The notes beneath the pieces are model-generated. The model searched no databases, was not told where the DNA came from, and was given only the letters and a program-made list of their open reading frames with translations. From positions 434,001 through 498,000 of the forward strand of contig CAWGGM010000015.1 of assembly GCA_963822115.1 (NCBI GenBank): 64,000 nt of DNA. Reading direction: 5' to 3'. This document shows, in pieces, positions 34,894 to 43,904 of the stretch. Every line of letters starts with the position of its first letter. Position 1 is the stretch's first letter. The position numbers were made by a program, and so were the translations under genes. Origin of the DNA: CAWDXG01 sp963822115. GTDB taxonomy: Bacteria; Myxococcota_A; Polyangia; Polyangiales; Polyangiaceae.

Positions 34894-34953
34894 CGGCCCG
34901 CTCGTGTATGCTGTGGGCGCATGCAACTCGCGACGGACACCAGGGGATAGCGC

Positions 34954-35985
34954 GTGCGCAGCGAACCCGCGCTGTCCGTGATCGAGGCGGCCTACCAACT
35001 GGGTACGTCTCGCGACGAGTGGCTCGCGGGCATCGCCGAGGCGGCGCGGCCGCTCGTCGTCCCCGGGGCCAGCGTGCTGGTCGCCGAGTACGCGCCGGAT
35101 CCGCCACCATTCTCGCTGGTCTCGCACACGGTGGTTCCCAGGTGCGACGAGCTGAGCGCGGCGTTCTTCGAGGCCGACACGGCGGCTCGCGACAATCCCG
35201 TCACCGGCCCGACCATCCACAGCACACTGGCGTGCGGGACCACGTCCGAGGCGATTGCGGGTTGGGGGCTCGACCTGTCGATGCTCGACGCGCTGTACGC
35301 GCCGCGCATGCATCCGCTGGGCATCCACGACAGCTTCAACATCCAGGGCGCCGACACGTCGGGTCGCGCGCTGTGCATCATGTGCGGACGACCGGGCCAC
35401 GCCAGCGTGCCACCCGCTCTGCGCAACGTCTGGCAGCGCGTGGCCGTGCATCTCGCGGCGGCGCTGCGGCTCAGGCGTGCCCTCGGCGACGAGGCGCCTT
35501 CGGTCGCGCTCGACTCGGCCCAGGCCATCTTCGACGCAAGCGGCAAGAAGCTGCTGCACGCGTCACCGGCCGCCGGCGAACGCGTGCTGGACAATCTGAG
35601 AAGCGCGGCGCGCACGGTGGAACAGGCGCGCAGTCCAAGCTTGCGCGAGGACGCGCCGCGCGCACTGGAGCTGTGGCAGGGACTGTTCGCCGGCAAGTGG
35701 TCGCTGGTCGACGTGTTCGACTCCGACGGAAAGCGCTTCTTCGTCGCGCATGCGAACGAGCCGGCCGTCGCCGAGGATCGCCGGCTGACGCGCCGCGAGC
35801 AGCAGGCCGTGATGCTCGCGGCGGCCGGCCACAGCGACGCGCTGGCCGCGTACGCGCTCGGCATCGCGTCGTCGACGTTCCGTGTCCACCTGCGCCGTGC
35901 GATGCGCAAGCTCGGCGTGAAAAGCCGCGTTCAGCTCGTGGATCTCGCCCGCAGCCTGGGCAGAAGCGACGAGTCGGATCGCTAG
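34954..35985 (+). CDS. LuxR-type regulator, second of a tandem pair
   Basis: A 343-residue paralogue of the preceding gene, same length and architecture, from GTG 34954 (MRSEPALSVIEAAYQL). The C-terminal half is most conserved (ALDSAQAIFDASGKKLLH, LWQGLFAGKWSLVDVFDSDGKRF, and the helix-turn-helix LTRREQQAVMLAAAGHSDALAAYALGIASSTFRVHLRRAMRKL, given in parts). The N-terminal effector part (20-200) has diverged more, so the two probably read different inputs. The gap between the genes is 60 bp. Confidence 0.82.
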   Translation: MRSEPALSVIEAAYQLGTSRDEWLAGIAEAARPLVVPGASVLVAEYAPDPPPFSLVSHTVVPRCDELSAAFFEADTAARDNPVTGPTIHSTLACGTTSEAIAGWGLDLSMLDALYAPRMHPLGIHDSFNIQGADTSGRALCIMCGRPGHASVPPALRNVWQRVAVHLAAALRLRRALGDEAPSVALDSAQAIFDASGKKLLHASPAAGERVLDNLRSAARTVEQARSPSLREDAPRALELWQGLFAGKWSLVDVFDSDGKRFFVAHANEPAVAEDRRLTRREQQAVMLAAAGHSDALAAYALGIASSTFRVHLRRAMRKLGVKSRVQLVDLARSLGRSDESDR

Positions 35986-36136
35986 CCGGCGTCGTTCGAC
36001 CCGCGGTTGGCTCGAGCTGGCGGCCGCCGCCGGCGCACCGCCCTGCCGCCACCCCTCGTGAGTCGCTCGACGCGGCAGATTGCCGGGAAAAACCGCCCGC
36101 ACGCCCTGCGGCACGCGGTTCGCTTGGAGGCGGTGC

Positions 36137-36517
36137 ATGGCTCGACCGATTGTTGCAGTTTCCTCCGTTATCGTGGGCTGTCTCGCGTTCGTCGTAGCGG
36201 CCCGCCTGACCCTCCACCACGAAGCCCCTGATCCCGTCACGCCGGCCGCGCACGCGCCGGCCGCGGCGTTGCCGGTGCGCCCTCCCGTGCCCGCCATCAT
36301 CCGATTGAAGCCGCAGCTGATCCGCGCATCGCTTCCGCACAGGCGGCAGAGGGCGGCGCAGCGCGCGCGTCGCACAGCCGCGCCGGCCAGGGGGTGGCCC
36401 TGCTCGCCCTGGCGCGCGCTGGGCCCCGTGTACTCGGTGCACGAGGGCGAGAAGCCGCGCCAGCGGCACGTGCGCTCGCTGTGCTTCGGGCCACGGCCGA
36501 GCGCCGCGACGCGCTAG
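36137..36517 (+). CDS. Small signal-anchored protein of unknown function
   Basis: A 126-residue protein from ATG 36137, which is preceded by a clear GGAGG (36126-36130). Residues 5-24 are a hydrophobic anchor or signal (VAVSSVIVGCLAFVVAARL). The rest is Pro/Ala/Arg-rich with a basic C-terminal half and one Cys late in the chain. It is probably periplasmic. It is convergent with the alkaline-phosphatase-superfamily gene, ending seven bases from it. I do not recognise it. Confidence 0.6.
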   Translation: MARPIVAVSSVIVGCLAFVVAARLTLHHEAPDPVTPAAHAPAAALPVRPPVPAIIRLKPQLIRASLPHRRQRAAQRARRTAAPARGWPCSPWRALGPVYSVHEGEKPRQRHVRSLCFGPRPSAATR

Positions 36518-36524
36518 CCGTTCG

Positions 36525-39143
36525 CTACTTGCCGCTCTGCCGGTCCTGTCCGCTGCGCACGTAGCCCCATGCCTTCATGAGCTGCATGGTCTCGTGCGAG
36601 GCGGCGGCGGTATTGGTGAACTCGACCTCGTGGGCCACGCGGTCGCGCGTGACAAACAGTCCCAGGTCGGTCCGCGGATCGATGATCGGCTGCATGTCGG
36701 CGCCGGCGCGCAAGCGACCGCCAGGTCCCGAGATGCCATCGACGAGGTTCTCGACGCGCAGGCCGAAGGCTCCGGCGTAGACGCGCGTTGCTGGCCAGGG
36801 CTTGCCGTCCAGCGTGAAGTGCCAGGCGAGGTCGGTGGTGGGTGGATCGACGACCAGATCCACGCCGACCAGCGCGTGGGGACTGGTGCTGAACGACAGC
36901 CGCAGTTCGTTGCCCGAGCGGGTCAGCGCGCTGGCGGGCAGGCCGAACAGCGTGGCAGAGAGCTTGGCCGGTGTGGAGCCGCTGCGTCCTCGCGGGCGCA
37001 CGCTGCCTTCCACTCGGCGCGTGGCGCCTGCGGCCGAGAAACGCAACCGGATGGTCGGAAGCTCGGCCGGCGCGGTGCCCTTGTCGCTCTTCGAGTGCAA
37101 CGGCTCGATGCGCTGGTCGAGCTCCTTTTGCAGGCGCTGGACCGCATCGGGGCGCTGCTCGGCGATGTCGACGAGCTCGCCGGGGTCGCTCGATAGATCG
37201 TACAGCTCGTAGTGCAGCTTCTTCTTCTGGCCGTGCTCGCGGACAACCTGGGCGATGGGTGAGCGCACGATGAGCCGCAGGTTGCCGTCCTGGATCGATC
37301 GCGTGCCGCGGCCCTCGGTGATCACCGGACGAGCGGGTTCGTGCCCACCGCGAGCCAGCTTGACGAGCGAGCGCCCTTCCATGTGCGGGTGCTCCTTGAT
37401 GCCGGCCAGATCCAGGAGGGTCGGTACGATGTCGGTGTTCTGCACCGGCGTCGTGACGCGCACGCCCCTGGGTAGCCCCGCTGGGTAGCTCATGATGAGC
37501 GGGACGCGCGTCGTTTCCTGCCAGATGGTGTCGAGGTGGTGGAAGCGGCCGGAAATCGGCGAGCCGTGCTCGAGCTTCAGCGGGACACCGTCGTGCTTGC
37601 GCGACAGCGTCTCGCCGTGATCGGCCGTGACGACGATGAACGTGCGCTTCCTCAGGCCCAGCTTCTCGAGTGCGGCGACGAGACGCCCGATTGCGGCGTC
37701 GTCCTTGTGGATTTCCGCTAGATACCTGCGGACGATGGGGTCCGCCGGCGCGGCGGGCGGCGGCGGAATGGCGTCGAGGTCGCGCTTCGGCGGCGTGTAC
37801 GGCGAGTGCGGCGAGTCGAAGTTGACGAACAGGGCGAAGCGTCGCTTCGTGTTCTTCGTGAGCCAGGCGATCGTGTCATCGGCGATGCGCTTCGTGTCCC
37901 GGTTCTCGTAGCGATGATCGACGACGCCCTCGAAGCCCATGTCCACGCCGGCGCCGGCGTAGCCCGCCATGTAGAAGTTGTTGACGATAGCGCGCGTGGT
38001 GACGCCGTACGGACGCAAGAGCAGCGGCAGGAAAGGCGGGTGGTTCTGGTAGAAGCGTGCCAGCTCCGCTTTGGGCGGGACCAGCCCGAGCGGGCTCAAA
38101 CCGAGATCGCCCGAGCGCGAGCCGGTGAGCATCGCGATGGTTCCCGGGCGCGTCCAGGTTGCTCCCGAGAATGCCTGCGAGAAGATCACACCGCTGTCGG
38201 CGAGCTTGTCCAGGTTCGGCGCGACTTCCGGCATGCGCGGCAGCCACGCTTCGAACGTCGGATGCGCGGCGTGTGCCATGCGCTGGTCGGTAACGTCGTC
38301 GTGCGTGCGTGCGATGGCGTCGCCGCGCAGCGCGTCGACGACGATGAACAGCACGTTCATCGGCACGTCGCTCGCACCGGGCGACAGCACCACGGGCGTG
38401 CCCCACAGCGCCGCCGGCGTGGGCGCACCCGGTGCGAGCGCAGTCGTCTTGAGCTCGAGGTCGACCGTCTGCCCGGCGAAGCGCGACAGGTCGACCGAGA
38501 AGTCCTTCCAGCGGCGTCCCCGCGTCGCGCCGACCTCGCGGCTCGCCACGACCTCGCGCGGGTGGCCGGGGCGCTTGATGGCGACCTCGAAGCGCACGCC
38601 GGCCTTGGCGCCGACCGCCGCCGGGGCTGCTTCGAACACGGCGCCCGCCGGCAGCGTCACGTGATAGCGGATGCGCGCCGGCGGCGGCGCGAGGATCGCC
38701 TCGCGCTGGTAGAAGCTGCCCTCGGCCATGTTCCAGATGTGCTGGTCGGGCTTCCAGACCTTGCCGTTGCCGAGCTTCATCGAAAACGCATGCTGGCCGC
38801 CCCTGCCGACGATGCTCACCTCCTGTACTACGCGTCCCAGCGGTCCGCCTGGGCCGACGTAGGGGGAACGCATGCGGCGCCAGTATTGGAGGTGGGATTC
38901 CACCTTGGACAGCTTGGGGGCGTCGTACACGGCCTCGTCGAGCAGATCGACCAGGCGCAGCGCGACACCCATATCGCCCGAGCGCGCGGCGGCGGGCCCG
39001 GCACTGGCCGAAGGCTTGGCTGGCGCGGGCATCACCGACGGCGCCTTGGCGACCGCCGGCTCGCGCAACTTCACGATGGCTGCCAATGCGCTGACCCCGA
39101 GCAGCCCGATGCCCGCACGCAGGACGACTTCGCCTCGCTTCAC
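36525..39143 (-). CDS. Alkaline-phosphatase-superfamily (sulfatase-like) protein, Thr at nucleophile
   Basis: An 872-residue protein with an N-terminal membrane anchor (residues about 5-25). A beta-rich region of about 230 residues precedes a sulfatase-fold domain (VLFIVVDALRGDAIA; TADHGETLS; RVPLIMSYPAG), and a C-terminal beta domain follows. At the canonical C/S-x-P-S-R position the sequence is GATWTRPGTIAML, so the nucleophile position is Thr331, as in phosphoglycerol and phosphoethanolamine transferases, not the formylglycine site of true sulfatases. GTG 39143 overlaps the upstream gene's TGA (GTGA), so the two are coupled. Confidence 0.85.
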   Translation of the reverse strand: MKRGEVVLRAGIGLLGVSALAAIVKLREPAVAKAPSVMPAPAKPSASAGPAAARSGDMGVALRLVDLLDEAVYDAPKLSKVESHLQYWRRMRSPYVGPGGPLGRVVQEVSIVGRGGQHAFSMKLGNGKVWKPDQHIWNMAEGSFYQREAILAPPPARIRYHVTLPAGAVFEAAPAAVGAKAGVRFEVAIKRPGHPREVVASREVGATRGRRWKDFSVDLSRFAGQTVDLELKTTALAPGAPTPAALWGTPVVLSPGASDVPMNVLFIVVDALRGDAIARTHDDVTDQRMAHAAHPTFEAWLPRMPEVAPNLDKLADSGVIFSQAFSGATWTRPGTIAMLTGSRSGDLGLSPLGLVPPKAELARFYQNHPPFLPLLLRPYGVTTRAIVNNFYMAGYAGAGVDMGFEGVVDHRYENRDTKRIADDTIAWLTKNTKRRFALFVNFDSPHSPYTPPKRDLDAIPPPPAAPADPIVRRYLAEIHKDDAAIGRLVAALEKLGLRKRTFIVVTADHGETLSRKHDGVPLKLEHGSPISGRFHHLDTIWQETTRVPLIMSYPAGLPRGVRVTTPVQNTDIVPTLLDLAGIKEHPHMEGRSLVKLARGGHEPARPVITEGRGTRSIQDGNLRLIVRSPIAQVVREHGQKKKLHYELYDLSSDPGELVDIAEQRPDAVQRLQKELDQRIEPLHSKSDKGTAPAELPTIRLRFSAAGATRRVEGSVRPRGRSGSTPAKLSATLFGLPASALTRSGNELRLSFSTSPHALVGVDLVVDPPTTDLAWHFTLDGKPWPATRVYAGAFGLRVENLVDGISGPGGRLRAGADMQPIIDPRTDLGLFVTRDRVAHEVEFTNTAAASHETMQLMKAWGYVRSGQDRQSGK

Positions 39144-41371
39144 GTGCCTCCGAGCCGCACGGCGTGATCCGTCTCTTTGCCGTTGAAGGCACCGGGACGC
39201 GGCAGCAGGTAGCCCGTGCGCCGTTCCATGCGACGATCCTGGAGCATCCAGCGCCACAGCTTGCGCTCGAGCCGCTTGGCGACCTCGGGATGCTGGGCGA
39301 TGACGTCGTGTTCCTCTTCGGGATCGGCCATCACGTCGAAAAGCTGCCACTTCACGCCGTCGCGCGTGGGGATGTACAGGAGCTTGTAGCGCTCGTTCTC
39401 GATCATGCGGTGCTTGGCGGTCACCGTAAGCTCCTCGTACCGCTTGCGGATCACGATCTCGTCGTCGTGATCGGGCAGCACCTCGCTCAAGTGCGGCAGG
39501 TCCGGGTACGGCAGCCGGAGGCTCGGCGGCACCTCGGGGATCGACTCGGTGAACCACAGCCCGGTCTCGGCGAAAGCAGGCCGCGGCGGCAGCCTGTGTC
39601 CGGAAAGCAGCGGAACCAGCGAGCGGCCATCCATGCCGGGATGGCAGTGCACCTTGGCGAGCGCGCAGAGTGTCGGCGCGATGTCGATGCTCTGCACCAC
39701 CTGTGCAACGTGGTGCGCGCGCGGCGCGCGCGGATTCATGATGACCAGCGGGACCCGCGTCGTCTCCTCGCCGAACAGATGGTCGCCGTGGCCCTGCCCG
39801 CGGCCGGGCTCGTAGAGCGACTCGCCGTGGTCGGCGGTCAGTACGACGATGGTGTTGCGGGCGAGCCCGCGTGCCTTCACGCCGCGTAGCAGGGCCGCCA
39901 CGGCGTCATCGACCGCGGCCACCGCGCCGTCGTACAGCGCGCGCACCTGCTTCACGTCGGCTGCGTCGGGAGGCTTCTCGCGGCCGAGCAGCTCGGCTTT
40001 GTCGTAGAGGAAGCGCCCGCGATACGCCGGATCGGCAAAGCGCGAGTAGTACGGCGCCGGCGCAGCGTAGGGAAAGTGGGCGGTCGAGTAGAACACCGTG
40101 ACCAGGAACGGCTTGCCGTCGGCGCGGTCAATCTCGTGCAGGGCGTCATGGGTCACCCACGAGGCGTTGGCGCCGTTGTGCAGCTCGTGCAGGCTTGGCA
40201 GGAGCGCTGCCACACTGCCGAGGCCGAACAGCGGCATCAGCGGCGTCTGTGCGTCGAGCGTGCGCTCGCGGATGAGCTCACGCAGGTTGAACGTGGGGGT
40301 ATGGATGCGGGAAAAACCGAGATCGATACGCCGGAAGATGTCGCCGGCGAAGTCGCTCACCACCGCCGTCTGGTAGCCCGCGCGGGCGAAGCTCGCCGGC
40401 ATCGCGTGCAGATCGCGCTGCCGCTCCTCCCAGCGCGGGAACATGTTGCGGATGCCGTGATGGTGGGGAAACAGCCCGGTGGTGATGCTGACCCACGAAG
40501 GGAAGGTGCGCGGCACGGGCACGTAGGCGCGGTCGAAACGCACGCCGCGATGCGCGAGCGCGGACATGTGCGGCGCGAAGCGCGGTGTGATGCGATCCGC
40601 CCTGAGCGAGTCGGCGGCGACGATCAGCACGTTTGGCCGTGAGCTGTCCGCCTTTTCCTTGCGGGGGATGCTGTCGACGAAGCCGACAGCGAGCAGTCCG
40701 AGCGTGATGGCGCAGGTGGCGAGCACGGGCGGCCTGAAGAGCAGGCCGCCCAAAGGGGTGCGAAGTGTCTTCAGACCGAGCCGCAACCTGCCGGGCAGCG
40801 TGGCCCACGGGCGAAGCGGGAGCGCGAACCACAGCACAAGCCCCGCCAGCCCCAGCACCAGCACGCCGTGCGGCCCCAGGTCCTGCGTCGCTACCAGCTG
40901 CAGGGCCCGGCGAGCACCGCCCCGCGCGTAGAGCGTCTGGTCGTAGAGCTGCGGGCGTGCGGCCACATCGTGCAGCCAGAACATGGCATGCGCGATGGCG
41001 AACAGCGCGAGAGACGAGAGCGCCAGCGAGCCTCTGCTGCGCGGCGGGTCGTCGCCGAGCCGGTCGCGCAGCTGGACGACCGCGCCGGCAAGCGCGCCGC
41101 CGACGAGTCCGGCCAGCACGGCGACCGCCATCACCAGCGCCGCGGCGCGCAGCACGTCGCCGCGGAAGTGTGTCGAGATCAGCTCGTGCACGCTGTGCAC
41201 GTGGACGCCCTGGATGCGATCGTCGCTCATGGTCGCGATCAGCGTCAGCGCCGACCACAGGCCCAGATAGGCCGCGCCGAGCGTGCTGGGCCGGGCCAGC
41301 TGGCGCAGTGTCGCCGCCGCGCGCCTCGCAGCGCGACCGGCACGGAGCACCCAGGAAATGCCCTCTGCCAT
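39140..41371 (-). CDS. Membrane-anchored alkaline-phosphatase-superfamily enzyme (LtaS-like layout)
   Basis: A 743-residue protein with an N-terminal membrane part (about 5 helices, residues about 30-245) and a periplasmic sulfatase-like domain (VLIVAADSLRADRITPRFAPHM; LTADHGESLYEPG; RVPLVIMNPRAP). The nucleophile position again lacks Cys or Ser: the motif is PRTFPSWVSITTG with Thr289. This architecture (helices then a Thr-nucleophile domain) resembles LtaS and other phosphotransferases that modify membrane lipids or polymers. It is followed by its coupled partner. No substrate or pathway is fixed by context. Confidence 0.85.
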   Translation of the reverse strand: MAEGISWVLRAGRAARRAAATLRQLARPSTLGAAYLGLWSALTLIATMSDDRIQGVHVHSVHELISTHFRGDVLRAAALVMAVAVLAGLVGGALAGAVVQLRDRLGDDPPRSRGSLALSSLALFAIAHAMFWLHDVAARPQLYDQTLYARGGARRALQLVATQDLGPHGVLVLGLAGLVLWFALPLRPWATLPGRLRLGLKTLRTPLGGLLFRPPVLATCAITLGLLAVGFVDSIPRKEKADSSRPNVLIVAADSLRADRITPRFAPHMSALAHRGVRFDRAYVPVPRTFPSWVSITTGLFPHHHGIRNMFPRWEERQRDLHAMPASFARAGYQTAVVSDFAGDIFRRIDLGFSRIHTPTFNLRELIRERTLDAQTPLMPLFGLGSVAALLPSLHELHNGANASWVTHDALHEIDRADGKPFLVTVFYSTAHFPYAAPAPYYSRFADPAYRGRFLYDKAELLGREKPPDAADVKQVRALYDGAVAAVDDAVAALLRGVKARGLARNTIVVLTADHGESLYEPGRGQGHGDHLFGEETTRVPLVIMNPRAPRAHHVAQVVQSIDIAPTLCALAKVHCHPGMDGRSLVPLLSGHRLPPRPAFAETGLWFTESIPEVPPSLRLPYPDLPHLSEVLPDHDDEIVIRKRYEELTVTAKHRMIENERYKLLYIPTRDGVKWQLFDVMADPEEEHDVIAQHPEVAKRLERKLWRWMLQDRRMERRTGYLLPRPGAFNGKETDHAVRLGGT

Positions 41372-41583
41372 GCGACGAAGGCGCTGACATAGCAGATCCG
41401 CGGGCGGGCGGCTGCTTGCATGGGGGGCCAGGCTCGCGTCGGCGTTCCCGTGCGCGATAACCCCGCGTGATCGCTACGGGCACGGGGCGCTGGTCGGCCC
41501 CGCCGCCGGGCGCGGGCGTGGCGCGGCAGCTGCGGCAGCCGCGGGCTCAGAGGAACGAGCCCGAGAAGCAGTACAGAGCGGGC

Positions 41584-42786
41584 TCAAGGCGTCGAGATCC
41601 CGGTCGTTTCCACGATCAACGTGCTCAGGTACAGCCCTTCGGGAAACGCCGCAGGCACCGGATGGTCGGGCCCCTGGAACAGCCGCTCGAGTACGATCGG
41701 TCGTACGCCCACGTCGCGACCGCCGAGAGCGACGGCGCGCGTGAGCTCGTCCATGCCGATCGCGGCTGAACAGGAACAGATCGCGAGCAGCCCACCGATG
41801 CGCGTGGCGCGGCAGCCCGCCGCCGACAGGCGCCGCATCGAAGCCAGTGCGCGTTTCCTGGCGGAACGGCTAGGCGCCAGTTTCGGGGGATCGCAGATGA
41901 CGAGGTCGTAGCCACCCTTGCGGCCGGCGTGCGCGAGCGTGTCGTGCGCGTCCTCGCGCTTGAACTGGATGCGACCGCCCAGACCGTTCTGTGCGGCACA
42001 TTCGGCGGCCACCTCGATCGCGAGCGCGTTCGTGTCCACGGCCTCGACCTCGCGTGCGCCGCCGCGCGCGGCCGCCATCGCGATCGCGCCGACGTACGAG
42101 AAGGCGTCGAGGACGCGGCGACCGGCCGAAAGTTGCTCGATGCGGTCGCGCAGCGGACGCTGGTCGACGTAGAAGCCGGTCTTCTGCCCCAGCTCTAGCG
42201 GTATGCGGTAGAGCAGCCCGCGCTCGGCGAACTCGAGCTCCGCGAGCTCCGCGTCGCCGCGCACCACGCCGTGGCCCGGCTCGAAGCCTTCCTGCCCGGC
42301 TGTGCGCGTCGAGCTGCGGTCGATGATGGCGCGCGGCTTGAAGTGGTGCGACAGTGCGTCCAGCAACATGCCCTCGCGGCGTTTGATCCCGATTGTGGCG
42401 ATCTGCACCGCCAGCACGTCGTTGAAACGGTCGACGACGAGTCCGGGCAGGTCGTCGCCCTCGGCGTGCAGGACGCGATAGGCATCGGTCCTGGTGGAGG
42501 GCAGTCCCAGCGCCTCGCGCCGCGAGATGGCGCGTTGGATGCGCTCGGCCAGCAGCGCTCCGTCGATGTTGCGCGCGTCGTCGCCGCGTGTGTACAGGCG
42601 TACTGGAATAGCCGAGCCCGGCGAGTACAACCCGCGCCCGAGCCTGTTGCCGCGTGCATCGACGACCTCGACCTCGTCTCCGGTCGCCGCGCCGCCTTCG
42701 ATGCGTTCGATGGCCTGTGCGTACACCCAGGGGTGTCCTGCCCAGACGGGTTGCACATGTCCGCTCTTGAGAGTGACGGTTGCCAC
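41584..42786 (-). CDS. rlmI: Class I SAM-dependent rRNA methyltransferase, RlmI-like
   Basis: A 400-residue enzyme with an N-terminal PUA-like domain (VQPVWAGHPWVYAQAIERIE; VDARGNRLGRGLY) and a Rossmann methyltransferase domain (VLDAFSYVGAIAMAAARGG; VEAVDTNALAIEV; YDLVICDPPKLAPS). RlmI methylates cytosine in 23S rRNA; the CDPPK motif with GQKTGFYVDQRP is typical. The 160-bp gap to the divergent outer-membrane-protein gene holds both promoters. Confidence 0.85.
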   Translation of the reverse strand: MATVTLKSGHVQPVWAGHPWVYAQAIERIEGGAATGDEVEVVDARGNRLGRGLYSPGSAIPVRLYTRGDDARNIDGALLAERIQRAISRREALGLPSTRTDAYRVLHAEGDDLPGLVVDRFNDVLAVQIATIGIKRREGMLLDALSHHFKPRAIIDRSSTRTAGQEGFEPGHGVVRGDAELAELEFAERGLLYRIPLELGQKTGFYVDQRPLRDRIEQLSAGRRVLDAFSYVGAIAMAAARGGAREVEAVDTNALAIEVAAECAAQNGLGGRIQFKREDAHDTLAHAGRKGGYDLVICDPPKLAPSRSARKRALASMRRLSAAGCRATRIGGLLAICSCSAAIGMDELTRAVALGGRDVGVRPIVLERLFQGPDHPVPAAFPEGLYLSTLIVETTGISTP

Positions 42787-42946
42787 GCCCTTCGAGTATT
42801 CCGGGTGCCACTGTGCTGTAAACGTTTCTCCACGATCCAGCGCCCGGACCCCCCAACAATCCCGTTATCCTGCGGTTCCGGGGCGTGGCTGGAAAGTGGC
42901 ACCGGGGTTGCTACTCTCCATCGAGGTTTCGGAAAGGAGCCTGTCG

Positions 42947-43837
42947 ATGCGGACCAGCCTTGCTCTGCTGACCAGCGCAGCGCTGTTGATTTTCCCCTCC
43001 CTGGCGTTCGCGCAGAACGAGGATCAGGGGCAGCAGGGCGATTGCCCGCCGGGGTCGTGGTTCTGCGACAGCTCCGGCAGCCCGGCTGCCGGGGCGGAGG
43101 GCGAAGACCAGGCCCCTGCTCCAGCCGGGGATCAGGGCCAGGACGACACGTCCAGCCAGCCGGAGGAAGCCAAGAAGCCGGCGCCCAAGGTGAAAGTGTA
43201 CCCGCCGGACGAACACGGGCGCCGGGTCATCGTGGTCGACCGTCCGGAGGACGTACCCAAGCCTCCCCGGAGGCGTCACCACCGCGCCTGGGGCATCAAC
43301 CTGCGTCTGGAAGGCGTCGGCATGGGCAGCAGCAAGCAGCGCAGCTCGCACGCCGGTATGGGCGGTCTGGGCTTCAGCCTCCGCTACCGCCCGGTGATGC
43401 ACTTCGCTTTCGATGCCGGTGTCGACTTCTTCGGCGGGACCGACTGGTCCGGCAACAAGCGCAGCGAGACCGCGTTCATGCTGAACGGGATCATCTACTT
43501 CAACCCGCGCAACGCCGTGCAGTTCTACACCATCGGCGGCGTCGGCTTCAGCGGTGCGACCGTCCAGCAGAGCGAGACGCAGACCTACGCCAACGGCAGC
43601 ACCGCCACCGTGGAGACCCAGAACAACTACCGCTATTTCGGAGGGCAGCTGGGCGTCGGGCTGGAGTTCCGTCTGACGCACGTCGTGTCGCTGAACGTCG
43701 ACGCTCTCGGATTCATCCGGGGCCGCACCGACGATCAGGCGCGCACGCAGCCGGAGTTCACCGACCCCGCGACCGGTCGCACGACGAACACGTCTGGCGG
43801 CGGGCTCTTGCGCGGCGGCATCACGTTCTACTGGTGA
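42947..43837 (+). CDS. Outer-membrane beta-barrel protein
   Basis: A 296-residue secreted protein with a Sec signal (LLIFPSLAFAQ) and an AAAGGAG ribosome site (42933-42939) before ATG 42947. A Gln/Pro/Asp-rich linker of about 90 residues (22-110) is followed by beta strands typical of a small barrel (AWGINLRLEGVGMG, FDAGVDFFGG, FMLNGIIYFNPRN, QFYTIGGVGFSG, LGVGLEFRLTHVVSLNVDAL), ending GGITFYW with a C-terminal aromatic residue, as recognised by the BAM complex. It precedes lnt on the same strand. Confidence 0.8.
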   Translation: MRTSLALLTSAALLIFPSLAFAQNEDQGQQGDCPPGSWFCDSSGSPAAGAEGEDQAPAPAGDQGQDDTSSQPEEAKKPAPKVKVYPPDEHGRRVIVVDRPEDVPKPPRRRHHRAWGINLRLEGVGMGSSKQRSSHAGMGGLGFSLRYRPVMHFAFDAGVDFFGGTDWSGNKRSETAFMLNGIIYFNPRNAVQFYTIGGVGFSGATVQQSETQTYANGSTATVETQNNYRYFGGQLGVGLEFRLTHVVSLNVDALGFIRGRTDDQARTQPEFTDPATGRTTNTSGGGLLRGGITFYW

Positions 43838-43904
43838 TAGCGCGCGGGCTGCGCGGGGCGCTGGCCGGCTCGATGGTGGCAATAGAGCGCTCCGGGCGGC
43901 ATCC

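Noticed and set aside
41372..41583. Possible small gene between the sulfatase-like gene and rlmI
   Set aside because: All frames are Arg/Pro-rich without a start site; it looks like ordinary leader or spacer.
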